Source: Lactarius indigo
Lineage: Eukaryota > Basidiomycota > Agaricomycetes > Russulales > Russulaceae
Direction of reading: 5' to 3'
Assembly: GCA_025766275.1 (NCBI GenBank)
Contig: JAFKAC010000121.1
Coordinates: forward strand, 62,001 to 126,000
DNA length: 64,000 nucleotides
This document shows positions 32,811 to 46,100 of this stretch, in pieces; positions within the stretch are counted from its first letter, which is position 1, and each line of letters begins with the position of its first letter. The notes beneath the pieces are model-generated. The model was given only the letters and a program-made list of their open reading frames with translations, ran no database searches and had not been told where the DNA came from. The translations under genes were made by a program, and so were the position numbers.

Positions 32811-35800
32811 ACACACACTTCATTGTTCGTTTGGTATGAGATCTGAGTCATAGATAATCTTGGGTGTGTCTCTGTGTGGCAGATGACAAGAATTGAGCGT
32901 CCAGGACGCTCGCACACCCTACACAGACTCTACTGTGCCTTTGGCATCAGATCTGAGTCATATATAATCTTGGGTGTGTCTCTGTGTGGCAGATGACAGG
33001 AATTGAGCGTCCAGGACGCTCGCACACCCTACACAGACTCTACTGTGCCTTTGGCATCAGATCTGAGTCATATATAATCTTGGGTGTGTCTCTGTGTGGC
33101 AGATGACAAGAATTGAGCGTCCTGGGCGCTTGCACACCCTGCATGGACTCTACTGTGCCTTTGGTATCAGATCTGAGTCATAGATAATTGTGAGTGTGTC
33201 TCTGTGTGGTAGATGACAGGAATTGAGCGTCCAGGACGCTCGCACACCCTGCATGGACTCCACTGTGCCTTTGGTATCAGATCTGAGTCATATATAATAT
33301 TGGGTGTGTCCCTGTGTGGTAGATGATGAAAATTGAGCGTCCAGGACACTCGCACACCCTGCATGGACTCCACTGTGCCTTTGGTATCAGATCTGAGTCA
33401 TATATAATATTGGGTGTGTCCCTGTGTGGTAGATGATGAAAATTGAGCGTCCAGGACGCTCGCACACCCTACATGGACTCCACTGTGCCTTTGGCATCAG
33501 ATCTGAGTCATATATAATCTTGGGTGTGTCTCTGTGTGGTAGATGACAAGAATTGAGCGTCCTGGACGCTCACACACCCTGCATGGACTCCACTGTGCCT
33601 TTGGTATCAGATCTGAGTCATATATAATCTTGGGTGTGTCTCTGTGTGGCAGATGACAAGAATTGAGTGTCCAGGACGCTCGCACACCCTACATGGACTC
33701 CACTGTGCCTTTGGCATCAGATCTGAGTCATATATAATCTTGGGTGTGTCTCTGTGTGGTAGATGATGAAAATTGAGTGTCCAGGACGCTCGCACACCCT
33801 GCATGGACTCCACTGTCCCTTTGGTATGAGATCTGAGTCATATATAATCTTGGGTGTGTCTCTGTGTGGTAGATGACAAGAATTGAGCGTCCAGGACGCT
33901 CGCACACCCTACACAGACTCTACTGTGCCTTTGGTATTAGATCTGAGTCATAGATAATCTTGGGTGTGTCTCTGTGTGGTAGATGACAGGAATTGAGCGT
34001 CCAGGACGCTCGCACACCCTACACAGACTCCACTGTGCCTTTGGTATCAGATCTGAGTCATAGATAATTGTGAGTGTGTCTCTGTGTGGTAGATGACAAG
34101 AATTGAGCGTCCAGGACGCTCGCACACCCTGCATGGACTCCACTGTGCCTTTGGTATCAGATCTGAGTCATAGATAATCTTGGGTGTGTCTCTGTGTGGC
34201 AGATGACAAGAATTGAGCGTCCAGGACGCTCGCACACCCTACATGGACTCCACTGTGCCTTTGGTATCAGATCTGAGTCATAGATAATCTTGGGTGTGTC
34301 TCTGTGTGGCAGATGACAAGAATTGAGCGTCCAGGACGCTCGCACACCCTACACAGACTCTACTGTGCCTTTGGCATCAGATCTCAGTCATATATAATCT
34401 TGGGTGTGTCTCTGTGTGGCAGATGACAGGAATTGAGCGTCCAGGACGCTCGCACACCCTACACAGACTCTACTGTGCCTTTGGCATCAGATCTGAGTCA
34501 TAGATAATCTTGGGTGTGTCTCTGTGTGGTAGATGACAAGAATTGAGCGTCCAGGACGCTCGCACACCCTGCATGGACTCCACTGTGCCTTTGGTATTAG
34601 ATCTGAGTCATAGATAATCTTGGGTGTGTCTCTGTGTGGTAGATGACAAGAATTGAGTGTCCAGGACGCTCGCACACCCTGCATGGACTCCACTGTGCCT
34701 TTGGTATCAGATCTGAGTCATATATAATATTGGGTGTGTCTCTGTGTGGCAGATGACAGGAATTGAGCATCCAGGACGCTCGCACACCCTACACAGACTC
34801 TACTGTGCCTTTGGTATTAGATCTGAGTCATAGATAATCTTGGGTGTGTCTCTGTGTGGTAGATGACAAGAATTGAGTGTCCAGGACGCTCGCACACCCT
34901 GCATGGACTCCACTGTGCCTTTGGTATCAGATCTGAGTCATATATAATATTGGGTGTGTCTCTGTGTGGCAGATGACAGGAATTGAGCGTCCAGGACGCT
35001 CGCACACCCTACACAGACTCTACTGTGCCTTTGGCATCAGATCTGAGTCATAGATAATCTTGGGTGTGTCTCTGTGTGGTAGATGACAAGAATTGAGCGT
35101 CCAGGACGCTCGCACACCCTGCATGGACTCCACTGTGCCTTTGGTATCAGATCTGAGTCATAGATAATCTTGGGTGTGTCTCTGTGTGGCAGATGACAGG
35201 AATTGAGCATCCTGGACGCTTGCACACCCTGCATGGACTCCACTGTGCCTTTGGTATTAGATCTGAGTCATATACAATATTGGGTGTGTCTCTGTGTGGT
35301 AGATGACAAGAATTGAGTGTCCTGGACACTCGCACACCCTACATGGACTCCACTGTGCCTTTGGTATTAGATTTGAGTCATATATAATATTGGGTGTGTC
35401 CCTGTGTGGTAGATGATGAAAATTGAGCGTCCAGGATGCTCGCACACCCTACATGGACTCCACTGTGCCTTTGGCATCAGATCGAAATCATATATAATAT
35501 TCGGTGTGTCTCTGTGTGGCAGATGACAGGAATTGAGCGTCCTGGACGCTCGCACACCCTACACAGACTCTACTGTGCCTTTGGTATCAGATCTGAGTCA
35601 TATACAATATTGGGTGTGTCCCTGTGTGGTAGATGATGAAACTTGAGCGTCCAGGACGCTCGCACACCCTACATGGACTCCACTGTGCCTTTGGTATTAG
35701 ATTTGAGTCATAGATAATATTGGGTGTGTCTCTCTGTGGTAGATGATGAAAATTGAGCGTCCAGGACGCTCGCACACCCTACATGGACTCCACTGTGCCT

Positions 35801-37130
35801 TTGGTATCAGATCTGAGTCATATATAATCTTGGGTGTGTCTCTGTGTGGCAGATGACAAGAATTGAGCGTCCAGGACGCTCGCACACCCTACACAGACTC
35901 TACTGTGCCTTTGGTATTAGATCTGAGTCATAGATAATTGTGAGTGTGTCTCTGTGTGGTATATGACAGGAATTGAGCGTCCTGGACGCTTGCACACCCT
36001 GCATGGACTCCACTGTGCCTTTGGTATGAGATCTGAGTCATAGATAATCTTGGGTGTGTCTCTGTGTGGCAGATGACAAGAATTGAGCGTCCAGGACGCT
36101 CGCACACCCTGCATGGACTCCACTGTGCCTTTGGTATCAGATCTGAGTCATATATAATATTGGGTGTGTCCCTGTGTGGTAGATGATGAAAATTGAGCGT
36201 CCAGGACGCTCGCACACCCTACATGGACTCCACTGTGCCTTTGGCATCAGATCTGAGTCATATATAATCTTGGGTGTGTCTCTGTGTGGTAGATGACAAG
36301 AATTGAGCGTCCTGGACACTCGCACACCCTGCATGGACTCCACTGTGCCTTTGGTATTAGATCTGAGTCATATATAATATTGGGTGTGTCCCTGTGTGGT
36401 AGATGATGAAAATTGAGCATCCAGGACGCTCGCACACCCTACACAGACTCTACTGTGCCTTTGGTATCAGATCTGAGTCATAGATAATTGTGAGTGTGTC
36501 TCTGTGTGGTATATGACAAGAATTGAGCGTCCTGGACACTCGCACACCCTACACACATTTCATTGTCCGTTTGGTATCAGATCTCAGTCATAACTATTTT
36601 TGGGTGGTGCATCCACATGTGGTGGATGACAGAAAGTGAGCGTCCTGGACACTCGCACACACCACATGCACTTCACTATGCCTTTGGCATCCACTCTGAG
36701 TTATAGCTAATTGTGAGTGTGTCCATATGTGGTAGATGACATGAATTGAGTGTCCAGGACACTTGCACACACTACACACACTTCACCATCCCTTTAATAT
36801 CAGATCTCAGTCATCGATAATTTTGGGTGTGTCCCTGTGTGGTAGATGACAGAACATGAACATCTAGGATGCTTGCAAACCCTACACATACTTTGCTGTG
36901 CATTTGGTATTAGATCTCAGTCATAGATATATTTGCTTGTGTCCACATGTGGTTGGTTGATGACAGGATTTGAGCATCCGGGACACTTGCAGACCCCACA
37001 CATACTTAACTGTACTTTTGGTATCAGATCTCAGTCTTAGATATATTTTCCTGTGTCTAAATGTGGTGGATGACAGGAACTGAGCATCCTGGATGCTCTC
37101 ACACCCTACACAGACTCTACTGTGCCTTTT
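32811..37130 (+). repeat. 110-bp satellite, about 34 regular copies plus degenerate copies at the right edge
   Basis: Units repeat at exactly 110 bp; the core GAGCGTCC-W-GGACGCTC recurs at 32895, 33005, 33115 and so on to 36525. After that come decayed copies at irregular spacing (about 36638, 36748, 36855, 36972, 37082). Each unit also holds ATCTGAGTCATATATAAT (or TAGATAAT), GGGTGTGTC, TGTGTGGYAGATGA and, after the palindrome, CGCACACCCTACA. Neighbouring units differ by a few bases each. The many ORFs of about 62 residues are by-products of the repeat. Confidence 0.96.
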
Positions 37131-37289
37131 GTGTTGGATCTCAGTCATAACAATACTACTTACACACAAGGAAACATCAGCACACAATGAAAATGTCAAC
37201 TCAAATAATGTCACTTCTGCAATGTCAAACAATGTCAATGCCAACTCAACAATAGCAAACAATATAGATACAACAACCAATATACCCCC

Positions 37290-40200
37290 AGTTTTTGTTT
37301 TTTCCCATCCAGATAAAGATTATGTCATTCCTACCAGAAAGGAAATGTCGTAGAAATACATTTGTAAGCGCAGCTGAGGTTGAAATGTATGGGTTTTAGA
37401 GTAAACCTTTTATTTAGATGAATAAACATATTACAAAATAGATAACAATATAACTAATTATTATTATCTAACACCACATGCGATTTTGTGGCCAGAATGC
37501 GTGGACATGATTCTGTGGCAGAGCAGGGGACATGGGGGGGACGTGTTAATGTGTTGCTCAATCCTCACTATTATCATGGCAACATCTAAGTTTCGTGTCT
37601 CGTCTACACCGACGGTACTGGACGACGCAGCCGACCCGAGCGCACACAACACTATTCTGGATCTAGGGCTCAGGAACGGTACGTGTGGTGCATCAGGTGA
37701 GTTCGAGACATGTGCCACGATGGGAGAAGAAGGTCCACCTGCTAAGTGCCTGGATACAGACACTGCAAGTGCAGTGCGTGTTGTTGCGGGAAGACCACTT
37801 GCCGGGCACCAAGCTGAAACTCAAGATCCTGCCACCTCGACTGCAAGGGGTGGCTTCAACTCAGACCAGAACAAGGGCTACCCGCATGAGTGGCCAGACA
37901 TGGACGCGTTCCACGAGTGGCATCGGAATGAGGAGTGCACACACACCATTGAGATGAGAGTCGCCAAAGTTGAACACGGTGCAGCAACACTCGGTAGAAC
38001 TCTATGGATGACAAAGCATGTCTACCGTTGTGCGTGCCAAAGAATCGGACAAAAAGCAGACCAGAAGAAGCACCCAGAAAGGCAAAACAAGGTCCCGAGA
38101 AAGGGCACGGGTTGCCATTGCCAGATTGTAATCAAATGCTACCCGCACACGCCTGTAGTTCTGGGGCGTTATGTGTCAGAACACAACCATGAGCTTGGCG
38201 CCAACAACATGGTGTATACACGTCTGTCGGATGGTGCATGGCAACAAATGAAATTGATGCTAATACAGAAAGTTGACACTCAGGAGATCGTATGTATAGA
38301 GCTAATATTTGATTGGCGGATCTAATGAATCAAATAGGTCCGGTCCGTTCGCGCTACCACCCCTGATGGCAGCCGCGACAAATTCGCGGACTTCAGTGAT
38401 GTTAGTCGCGTTGCATGAGCCTTGGATGCGGAGACGATTCGCTTACACCCTGAAGATGGGGTTTCAATGAAGCTTTGGGTTCAGAGGCTTGAAGAAGAAA
38501 ATGTATGGGTATTTTACAAGGATAAACTCAGTGCCCCACCACCGGGTTTGCCAATGCTTGAGGGGCATGTCATTTTGTGCATCCAGACTCAGTATCAAGT
38601 GGACGCGTTTCAGCGTCTTGGCAACAGATTCATCGGCATCAATGCGACACACAACACCACTCAATACCAGGATATTATGTTATACACGGTGATTGCACAT
38701 GATGATTGGGGGCACAGTGCATCGGTATTCCTTTGACCTTTACAGCGCTTACTGTTTTGGCTCTAGGCGTCCTGGTTGCCTGGATGCTTTCGTCATCAAT
38801 GAAAACGGATGCCGTTGCATTCTTTCTCAACTGGGTGAAGGAAGGGAGTCCAGAAGTTCGGCCATCGGTTATCATGTCAGATCGAGACCAGGCCCAGCTC
38901 GCAGCCATTCAGGACACATATCCGCTTAGCCAGGTCTTTCTGTGCACATGGCATGTCCTCCGTGCCATGTGGCGTCATTTTGTAACCAACGAGTTCAAGT
39001 CGCTTTGGGAAACAATCCAGACCTGGGTCAAAACTAGCAATCCGGTCGAGTTTTCAAAGATCTGGGATGATCTTTCCACTAACTCAAAAGTCCCCAAGAG
39101 TTTATTACAGTATCTCAAGACTGAATGGATGCCAGTAACCAAATTGTGGTCCAGGGTTTCCAGACAGAATCGGCATATATTTGAAGAGGGAGATACCAAC
39201 ATGCTCATTGAAGCGTATGTAATTACTTCGGATGGAGTCTGGATTGCGACTAACATATATATATATCTAGATATCATCACGTTTTGAAATCCAGATGGCT
39301 TGACAGGAAACGTAACCGTCGATTAGATCACCTTGTCTTTACACTCGTGAAATCAGCGGACCCTTACTACCGGTTTCGGCATGACAGGCAACAAGCTGGT
39401 CTTGACGGCCTTAATTTAGAAGCGGCGCGCCGAAAGGTTATCAAGGAGACGGCTAGAACGATCACCCGCGATTCTATTGAGAAATTTGATGATTCTCAAT
39501 TTCATGTTGCGTTGCAAACTAAATCAGGGGATTTCTATGCAATTAAGCTTGCTCCGCCTGCATGTAACTGCGAAGACTTCCCGCGCATACGGTTCTGCAA
39601 GCACATTGGTGCAATCTATTTCCACTTCCCTCATCTGCGCCCTGAGGATGGTCCCACCGCTCCATCAACGCTTCCTCAGCCCGAACAGCCTGAATGCACA
39701 ACGCCTGGCCAATCAACCAAGGACACAGTCCACTTATTAGTTCAAGATATCAACAGGTTATCGCACAAACTCATTGCGAACGATACTGATCAGTTGACAC
39801 CTTCCCAGGCTGTTGTGGAGGCAGTCCGGTCTGCAAAAGTTAGTCTCTCGGTTGCAATCGCGTCAGTGATGGGTGCCAATTCCTTGCCACACAAGGAAAG
39901 GATTGCGCCCAATCAGCATTCATGGATGGAGACCGCCGAGAGAATGGGCGTAAAGAAGACCGTAAAGCATCGCAGACTCCTGGAAGAAGTCGGGCTGACT
40001 GAGAAGACCATTGGGGCTGCGAAGGGCAAGCGTCGCCGGGTGTATATGGACCCATACGCTGGAGGCGAAAGACCAGGCAAGTTGGCAAAGCCTGATGTGC
40101 TCTCCGATGCTGCAAATCGGAAGGCGCACACCTGTGCACTGCCTCTGGCTTCCCAACCGGCTCCCCCACTTGCAGTCCCCCTCCTTTCGACATCACAGCC

Positions 40201-41081
40201 CATTCTGGGCTCCACATTCCTTCCGCTCGCGCTGCCAGCTCAGACGGTTCCCAATCACACGTTCCCATCCACCCCGACTTTCGCATTCGCACCTTCCCAC
40301 CCGACTTTCACATTCTCGCCTTCCCAGCTGATTCCAGCTCACGTAGCCCCCCCTGCATTTGTACCTCCCCTCCTTCCAGCATCGCAGCCGACTCTGGGCC
40401 CCGCATCCTGGTCCCCTCCACTTGCACCAGGTCCAGCAACTCAGACACCTCATAACTACGTGTTCCCACCTACCCCGCCTTCTGCGTTCCCACCTGCGAC
40501 TGCATTGTAAGACGCTGTCACATTTCCCCCTCTCTCTTATCCCCATCCCCCATCCCTCTCTCCTGCTCTTCCATCCCACTTGCTTTCTCTGCGCTTCGCC
40601 GGCATTTCCTGTGCACACCCCTGGGACTCTCTGGCCCTCTCTCGGCAGGGGGGCACGCAGACACGCTCCCACGATATGCACAGCCAGCCAGCAAGCGCAG
40701 GACAAGACGCAGCCAGCGACGACAACGACAATAACGCGTGCACACTGCTGTGACCGCAGAAATCGGAGTTGCTCGCAGTGGTCTGCATGACAAAGGACCA
40801 GACGCTGGCGACGACAATGGCGACGACGCCTCCGTATGCACACCGTGCACCGCCGAGCTCTGACTGACAGCAACGCCCTGTTATTATTTTATTTACATTT
40901 ATTTTGTAAATTTGATAACACAATAAATTACTTCTTAAAAAGTATCCTTTTAAATGTTCATGGCTGAGTGCAAAAATGATGTTTTACTCAAGGAATCTTC
41001 CGGGACGAAGCCAACTTACTGGCAACCTTCCTTTTTTGACGTCGGAAAATTATGTCATCTGGATGGGAAAAGAAGCCAACT
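37290..41081 (+). mobile_element. Complete Mutator-like element (MULE, 3792 bp) with 9-bp target duplication
   Basis: The left end AGTTTTTGTTTTTTCCCATC and right end (reverse complement) AGTTGGCTTCTTTTCCCATC continue identically into CAGAT, a terminal inverted repeat of about 25 bp. A perfect 9-bp duplication TATACCCCC flanks it (37281-37289 and 41082-41090), as known for MULEs. The single gene inside is a MULE transposase (37576-40510). Confidence 0.9.
37576..40510 (+). pseudogene. MULE transposase (FAR1-like finger, MULE core, SWIM finger), inactivated
   Basis: Exon 1 (37576-38289) ends with a FAR1/FLYWCH-like domain (KHVYRCACQRIGQ, KGTGCHCQIVIK, SEHNHELG). Exon 2 (38338-38716) starts after a GTATGT...AAATAG intron; it has an in-frame TGA at 38416-38418 (SRVA-stop-ALDAETIRLHPEDG) and the first catalytic block reads GINATHNTTQ, where MULEs have DATHN, so the catalytic Asp is Asn. 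Exon 3 (38767-39214) carries VAWMLSSS, VIMSDRDQAQ (second Asp) and CTWHVLRAMW. Exon 4 (39271-40510) gives YHHVLKSRWL, a SWIM finger (CNCEDFPRIRFCKH) and a long Pro-rich tail. All introns are GT-AG with consistent phases. Element ends are intact, so it could be mobilised only in trans. Confidence 0.9.
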
Positions 41082-41090
41082 TATACCCCC

Positions 41091-43149
41091 TCACCATAAA
41101 AGCCAACCAATGACCCCTCCTTCTCCCTTGACTCCCCTTCCTTCAATGTTGCACTTCATGGATCCCTGTGCCATCCATTCATATGACCACAAATGACAGC
41201 CTCTGCCACAGACAATGCCTGGCTGCTGCCATCTCAGAAGTGTACCAATCTTAAGCTCACCACCAGGAGGAGAGAGCATTATCAGGAAAAAGGGATCCTA
41301 AAGTTTTTTAAAATCTTCGAAAATATGGTAATATATGAATAATTGTTATAATCTTTCAAATTTGTGAACAATTGGCAAGATAAAGACCTCCCCCCTTATA
41401 TCTAGTTATATTTTGGGAAATATTACAAAATATCTGCATAAATGAACACATATTTGGTGTGTTTAGACAAATTTGTCCAAACTTTTTTAGTGCAAACAAT
41501 GGCATTTTGTCAACTGTGGTTGCATTCACACAGCAATGATATGTTTTTGACTAGTAGAATTACATGTAGCTACTATTTAATTAAATTATTGGGATGGTAT
41601 GGGGGTTTTGCATGGCTTGTTAGGGGGGTGGAATCTTGTGTGCCATGTTGGTGTGGTGTGGCAGGTTGATGGTGGCAGGGTCTTGAGTACTGCATTGGGG
41701 TGGGGTGACAGGTCAGTGGTGGCAGTTGCAGGATCTTGAAGCAGCTGTGGGGTCTTGCATGCTGTGTTAAGGCAGGGTGGTGATGGTTGTGGGGGTTTTG
41801 TGGTGCCAAGGTTGGGCCTTTGCACAGTGAGGGGTGGTGGCAGTTGGGGTGGTGATGTGGTTGGTGCAGTCATAGCAGTAGCTTGCATGCATGAGAGTCC
41901 TGCAAGTGGAAGAAGAAAAAACATTTGAAAAAGAAGAAAAAAAAAACATATCTTATACACTGGGCTGAAGTCCAGCTCATCCTCAGCCACTTCTTCTCTT
42001 GTGTAAGCTGTGCAGATGGTCCACATGCATGATGGAAAGAGAAGAGAAGAAAAAAAAACCCAGTGGGGGAGCAAGAGGAAATGGGATGGATATTCACACA
42101 TTTACAGGTCAACATGCACACAGTGATACACCTTCCCATGCCACAGATTAAACCTCTGCTCAAACTTTTTTTCCAAGTCAACACACTCACAATTTCCACA
42201 TCACTGCACTCCCACCTGCAATCAGATCCAGTAAGTCTTTTCTTTTTTTCACCTTACCTCTCACCACACTGATATCCAGGCCACACTCACTGTACCCATC
42301 CAGGCCACCACCATCCCAACCCAGTCAATGTGGCCTCTGTTGCCACAGTATAGTCAACAGTATGTCTTTTTTTTTTTTTTCCTTTTCCATTAACAGGCCA
42401 CTCTAGGACCTAGCACCACACCTTCTGTGTGCAAGAAGGATGCCCACACCCCATCTGTGACCAGTGCTGGCTGTGGATGCTGCCACCTCCACCTTCCCTC
42501 AGCCCCAATACCCACTGTTGTTCCTGACAATGAGCTGGGCTTTGGCCCAGTGGACAAGATACATCATAATTTTTTCTTTTTTTCTTCTTTCCTTTTCTCA
42601 TCCTGCCTCTCCAGCACATGCAAGAAACACACCCTGTGCCTCACCTCACAAGTCCCTGCTGCTGCCACAGGACACATAAGACAAGACAAGGGCACCATGC
42701 TGTCCCCTCCAACCACTGCCACCCCTCCATTCCCATCTGCCTTGTACAAGTGCCATGGCCCTCCAAGAATCTAGATAAGTTTTTCTTTTTTTTTCTTTTT
42801 TTTTCTTTTAATGTTGAACTTTGTGCAGGACTATTGTCCACCCTTATTTGCTTACCACCACACTGCTTGTGGCAATGCCACCACCACCCACTTGGCTCAA
42901 AATATTTAGATAAGTTTTTTTTTTCTTTTTTCTTATATTGAACCTGCAGGCCTATGGTAATTATGACACTGCTAACCTGCTCCACTGCTATGCTGCTGCA
43001 CATTAATTGTCACATGACCATAACACACACCTTTCACGCTACCACCACCTACCTTGTATTAGTTGTAGTTTTATGTATTCTTATTAATCACAATATATTG
43101 TTGTTTTTGCATGCAACACTAATTGAATGCCTTGTTTGCAACTGAATAC
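41091..43149. repeat. Low-complexity region with a diverged inverted duplication
   Basis: 41600-41900 has GGTGGCAGGGTCTTG-like imperfect repeats. The segment encoding DELDFSPVYKI on the minus strand (about 41990-41950) is mirrored by NELGFGPVDKI on the plus strand (about 42528-42560), each followed by a pyrimidine tract (TTTTTCTTTTTTTCTTC). Several GTAAGT/GTATGT...poly-T...CAG blocks at 42230-42400 and 42780-42830 look like introns. No protein family is recognised. Confidence 0.45.
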
Positions 43150-46100
43150 TCTGCCTGCTCTGATGAACCATTGGACACATTTACATAAGATATGCTGAGA
43201 TATGTCCATTTATGCCAGTAGTTGGTAAGATTTTGCAAAATATTACTAGAAATTTGGAGGGAGGTTTTTATCTCACCAATCTTGACAATTTTGGAAAATC
43301 AGAAAAATCACTTATTTCTCAACTTATATTGCCATTTTTTTGAAATTTGTTAAAAATCTTTTAAATTTTGGGATACTGTTTTACCAGATGATGTGCCCCA
43401 CATGATCATGTGCTTACTATTATCACAAAATACTCCAATGTACAAGATATCCATGATATGTTCCATGCTGACCTACATTTCGAGACACCACCCTGGCAGT
43501 TGATGGGGCCCTTGTGTCCTTGAGTGACAGGTATTTAGAGCCTGTCCTAGGGGGTGACAATGAGCCAACATGGGCCCAAGCTCTTGCCTCACCCAAGCAA
43601 GAGTTCTGGATTGCAGGAGGTTAACAGGGACTGAAAAGTCTTGCAGACTTGAAGGTCTTTGTCCTCATACCTTACAAACAGGTACCCCACAACCTTCAAG
43701 ATCAAGCACACCTCAAAGCCACCTGCAAAGGTAGGGGATCCTTAGATAGAAGGGGAGAGAATAGAGTGAGAGATTAGAACTATTAGGTCATATTAGTACA
43801 TATAAAGTGAAGTGCTACATTGGGTTCTGTATCCCAAGGCACATAGAAATGGAATCTAAAAAAAAAAAAAAAACCTCTTTCTATTGCTTTTCATAATCAA
43901 AGCAAGATTTATTACTGTTGTTTTCTTCAGTACTTAATTCAACAGTTTTTGTGCTGAAGCACCTCAGTTACTGCCTTCTAGCATGCACAGAAACTGAGTT
44001 GTGTATTCTCATAGTTTATCTATATTGAAATCTGTACTTACTCATCTCAGTCCATCATATCTTGTACAGGTAAACAAACCTTACTTACTGCCTTTCAGTA
44101 CGCACAAGAACTGAGAGTGACTGTCTCTTGTACATATATCACTCATACATATGTTTACTAATTTATCATTCTTTATTTGCCCATTTACATGATTGTTTAT
44201 TTGAAAATTTCTGATAAGTACTTGTACTTATGAGTATAACTCATTAACAGCTCTAATGAGTCCTAGAAGTTAAGAATTGGTAGATATAAAGAAACGGCCA
44301 AGATGATAAGGTAGAAGTCATCAGTAACAGGTACCCCTTATATAAGCAGGGTGCCCTTCTCCTCACCATCCTAATTACTCTTTCACATCCTCAAAATTCA
44401 GAAATCTACTGTGTTAGCATTAAAGTACATAACTATAGCTATAGCTGAAACAGAATATGTTTCTTATATTCTTAAAACTGAGGAAGGAATTAGCCTTAGC
44501 AAGTTTTTTTTATTGAAAATGTAGGTTTTTATTAATATTGAGTCAATCTACACACATTGTGAAAACAGGCAGGTGGTGAGATTTGTCCAGGTTATATAAT
44601 CAGTCACATGATTAAAATGTGTGTATGTGTAAATGCATAAAGGTGATGCATTGTGTCTAAAACTACAAAATAATATGAAAATGGGTCAAAAGTATAGATA
44701 ACAGCACACACATGTCAGAACACTGGAACTGGCACAAAGAAAAAAGGCAGAAAATTGAGAAGATGGGAACATTGAAAGTAGATTTGTGCACAAGTCATCA
44801 AAGATTAATTAACAGATAATATCAAAAATAGAAAGCATGTCACACCTTGAAAACAATGGCCCTTTCTCTAAGGCTGATGGAGAAGTGAGCATACCTGTAA
44901 TTGTTGGGGTGGATGATGAAGATGGGCATTCAAGTGGGCCTTACCAAGTTATTAAAAGTGAGAGCAGTAACACTGATCAGAACATTCTTGTCAATGGTCT
45001 TTATAGTAATAATATATGTGGGTCACACTTACAACAGGAGAGAAAGATAAGTAGGGTCAAAGATATAGATATGCTACCCCTATATGATGGCCACAACATG
45101 TTAATTACAAATAAGTTTCACAGTTGAAGTTTAATCTGAACTTAGGGTCAGCTGGTTGATATCAACTGCTTTTCAACATATCATGGCCATTATACCCTCT
45201 CACTAGATATGATCAAGGAGGTTAGGGCTTCTGTATCCTCATAATGACATTATTTACTTCCCTGCTCTCCTCATTTTACCAGAATATAAATTGTATTTTT
45301 TTGATGTTGGACCTCAACATTGATTTTGCTTATATAACCAAACCCTAGTGTTTATGGCTTATATAAGGGATGCCTGTTCCTAGTGACTTCTATCTTATAT
45401 GCTACATGATGTGAGGGGTTGAAAATATCAGTGTTTAAATATATAAATAAAGCATCAAAGTAAATTATGGCTTACATGGAGATTTATTGAGATAAGGATG
45501 AAAATATAATATAAATATATCTCAAGGAGACTTTGAGTAGTTAGGTTAGGATTGTTATAATTGAGGTTATATGAGGCCAAGCTGTTAGTTGTTATGGGTT
45601 TGTGACTTGCACTATTGAGTCACATGTAACAATATTTTGCCATTGTTAAGCACAGTGTTGTTATTAGTGAGAAATGAGAATATTCAAATAAATAAACACA
45701 AAAACCCTAACAAGTAGCTAAACAAGCCAATTACACTCACAAATTTAAGACAGGGTTCAAAATGTTTGAAAATCAACAATCAATAGATTTAATCTTAGCT
45801 ATCTTACTATTGAGTCTGTTTGGACCTCATCTAAAAGTACATCATTTTTAGCCCAAAAGGCTAACCATCCTGTGCCTACACAACATTCCTGTGCAGGTGC
45901 TAGTATTTATGAGTGATAATGTTAGGAATCTCAGTTACTTTGATGATAAGATAGATATGATGACATATATCTTTAGTCAATTACCTTTATAGCACCAATA
46001 TCTTAGTAGGCCAACAACTACTGAGCTAGCCAATGCCAATTAACACTACATCACTGTAACACTACATGCTCTTAACCCTACAATATCATTTGACAGTAAT

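Noticed and set aside
32811..37130. Possible CRISPR array or multicopy peptide gene in the 110-bp repeats
   Set aside because: There are no unique spacers, the unit is a head-to-tail satellite, the setting is eukaryotic, and the recurring 62-residue ORFs shift frame because 110 is not a multiple of three.
43780..43880. A SINE or LINE tail suggested by the poly-A run near 43857
   Set aside because: No A/B box promoter, RT domain or target duplication could be found.
44837..45127. 96-residue ORF with normal-looking composition
   Set aside because: It is isolated in AT-rich DNA, with no family trait, no introns linking to other exons and no promoter evidence.
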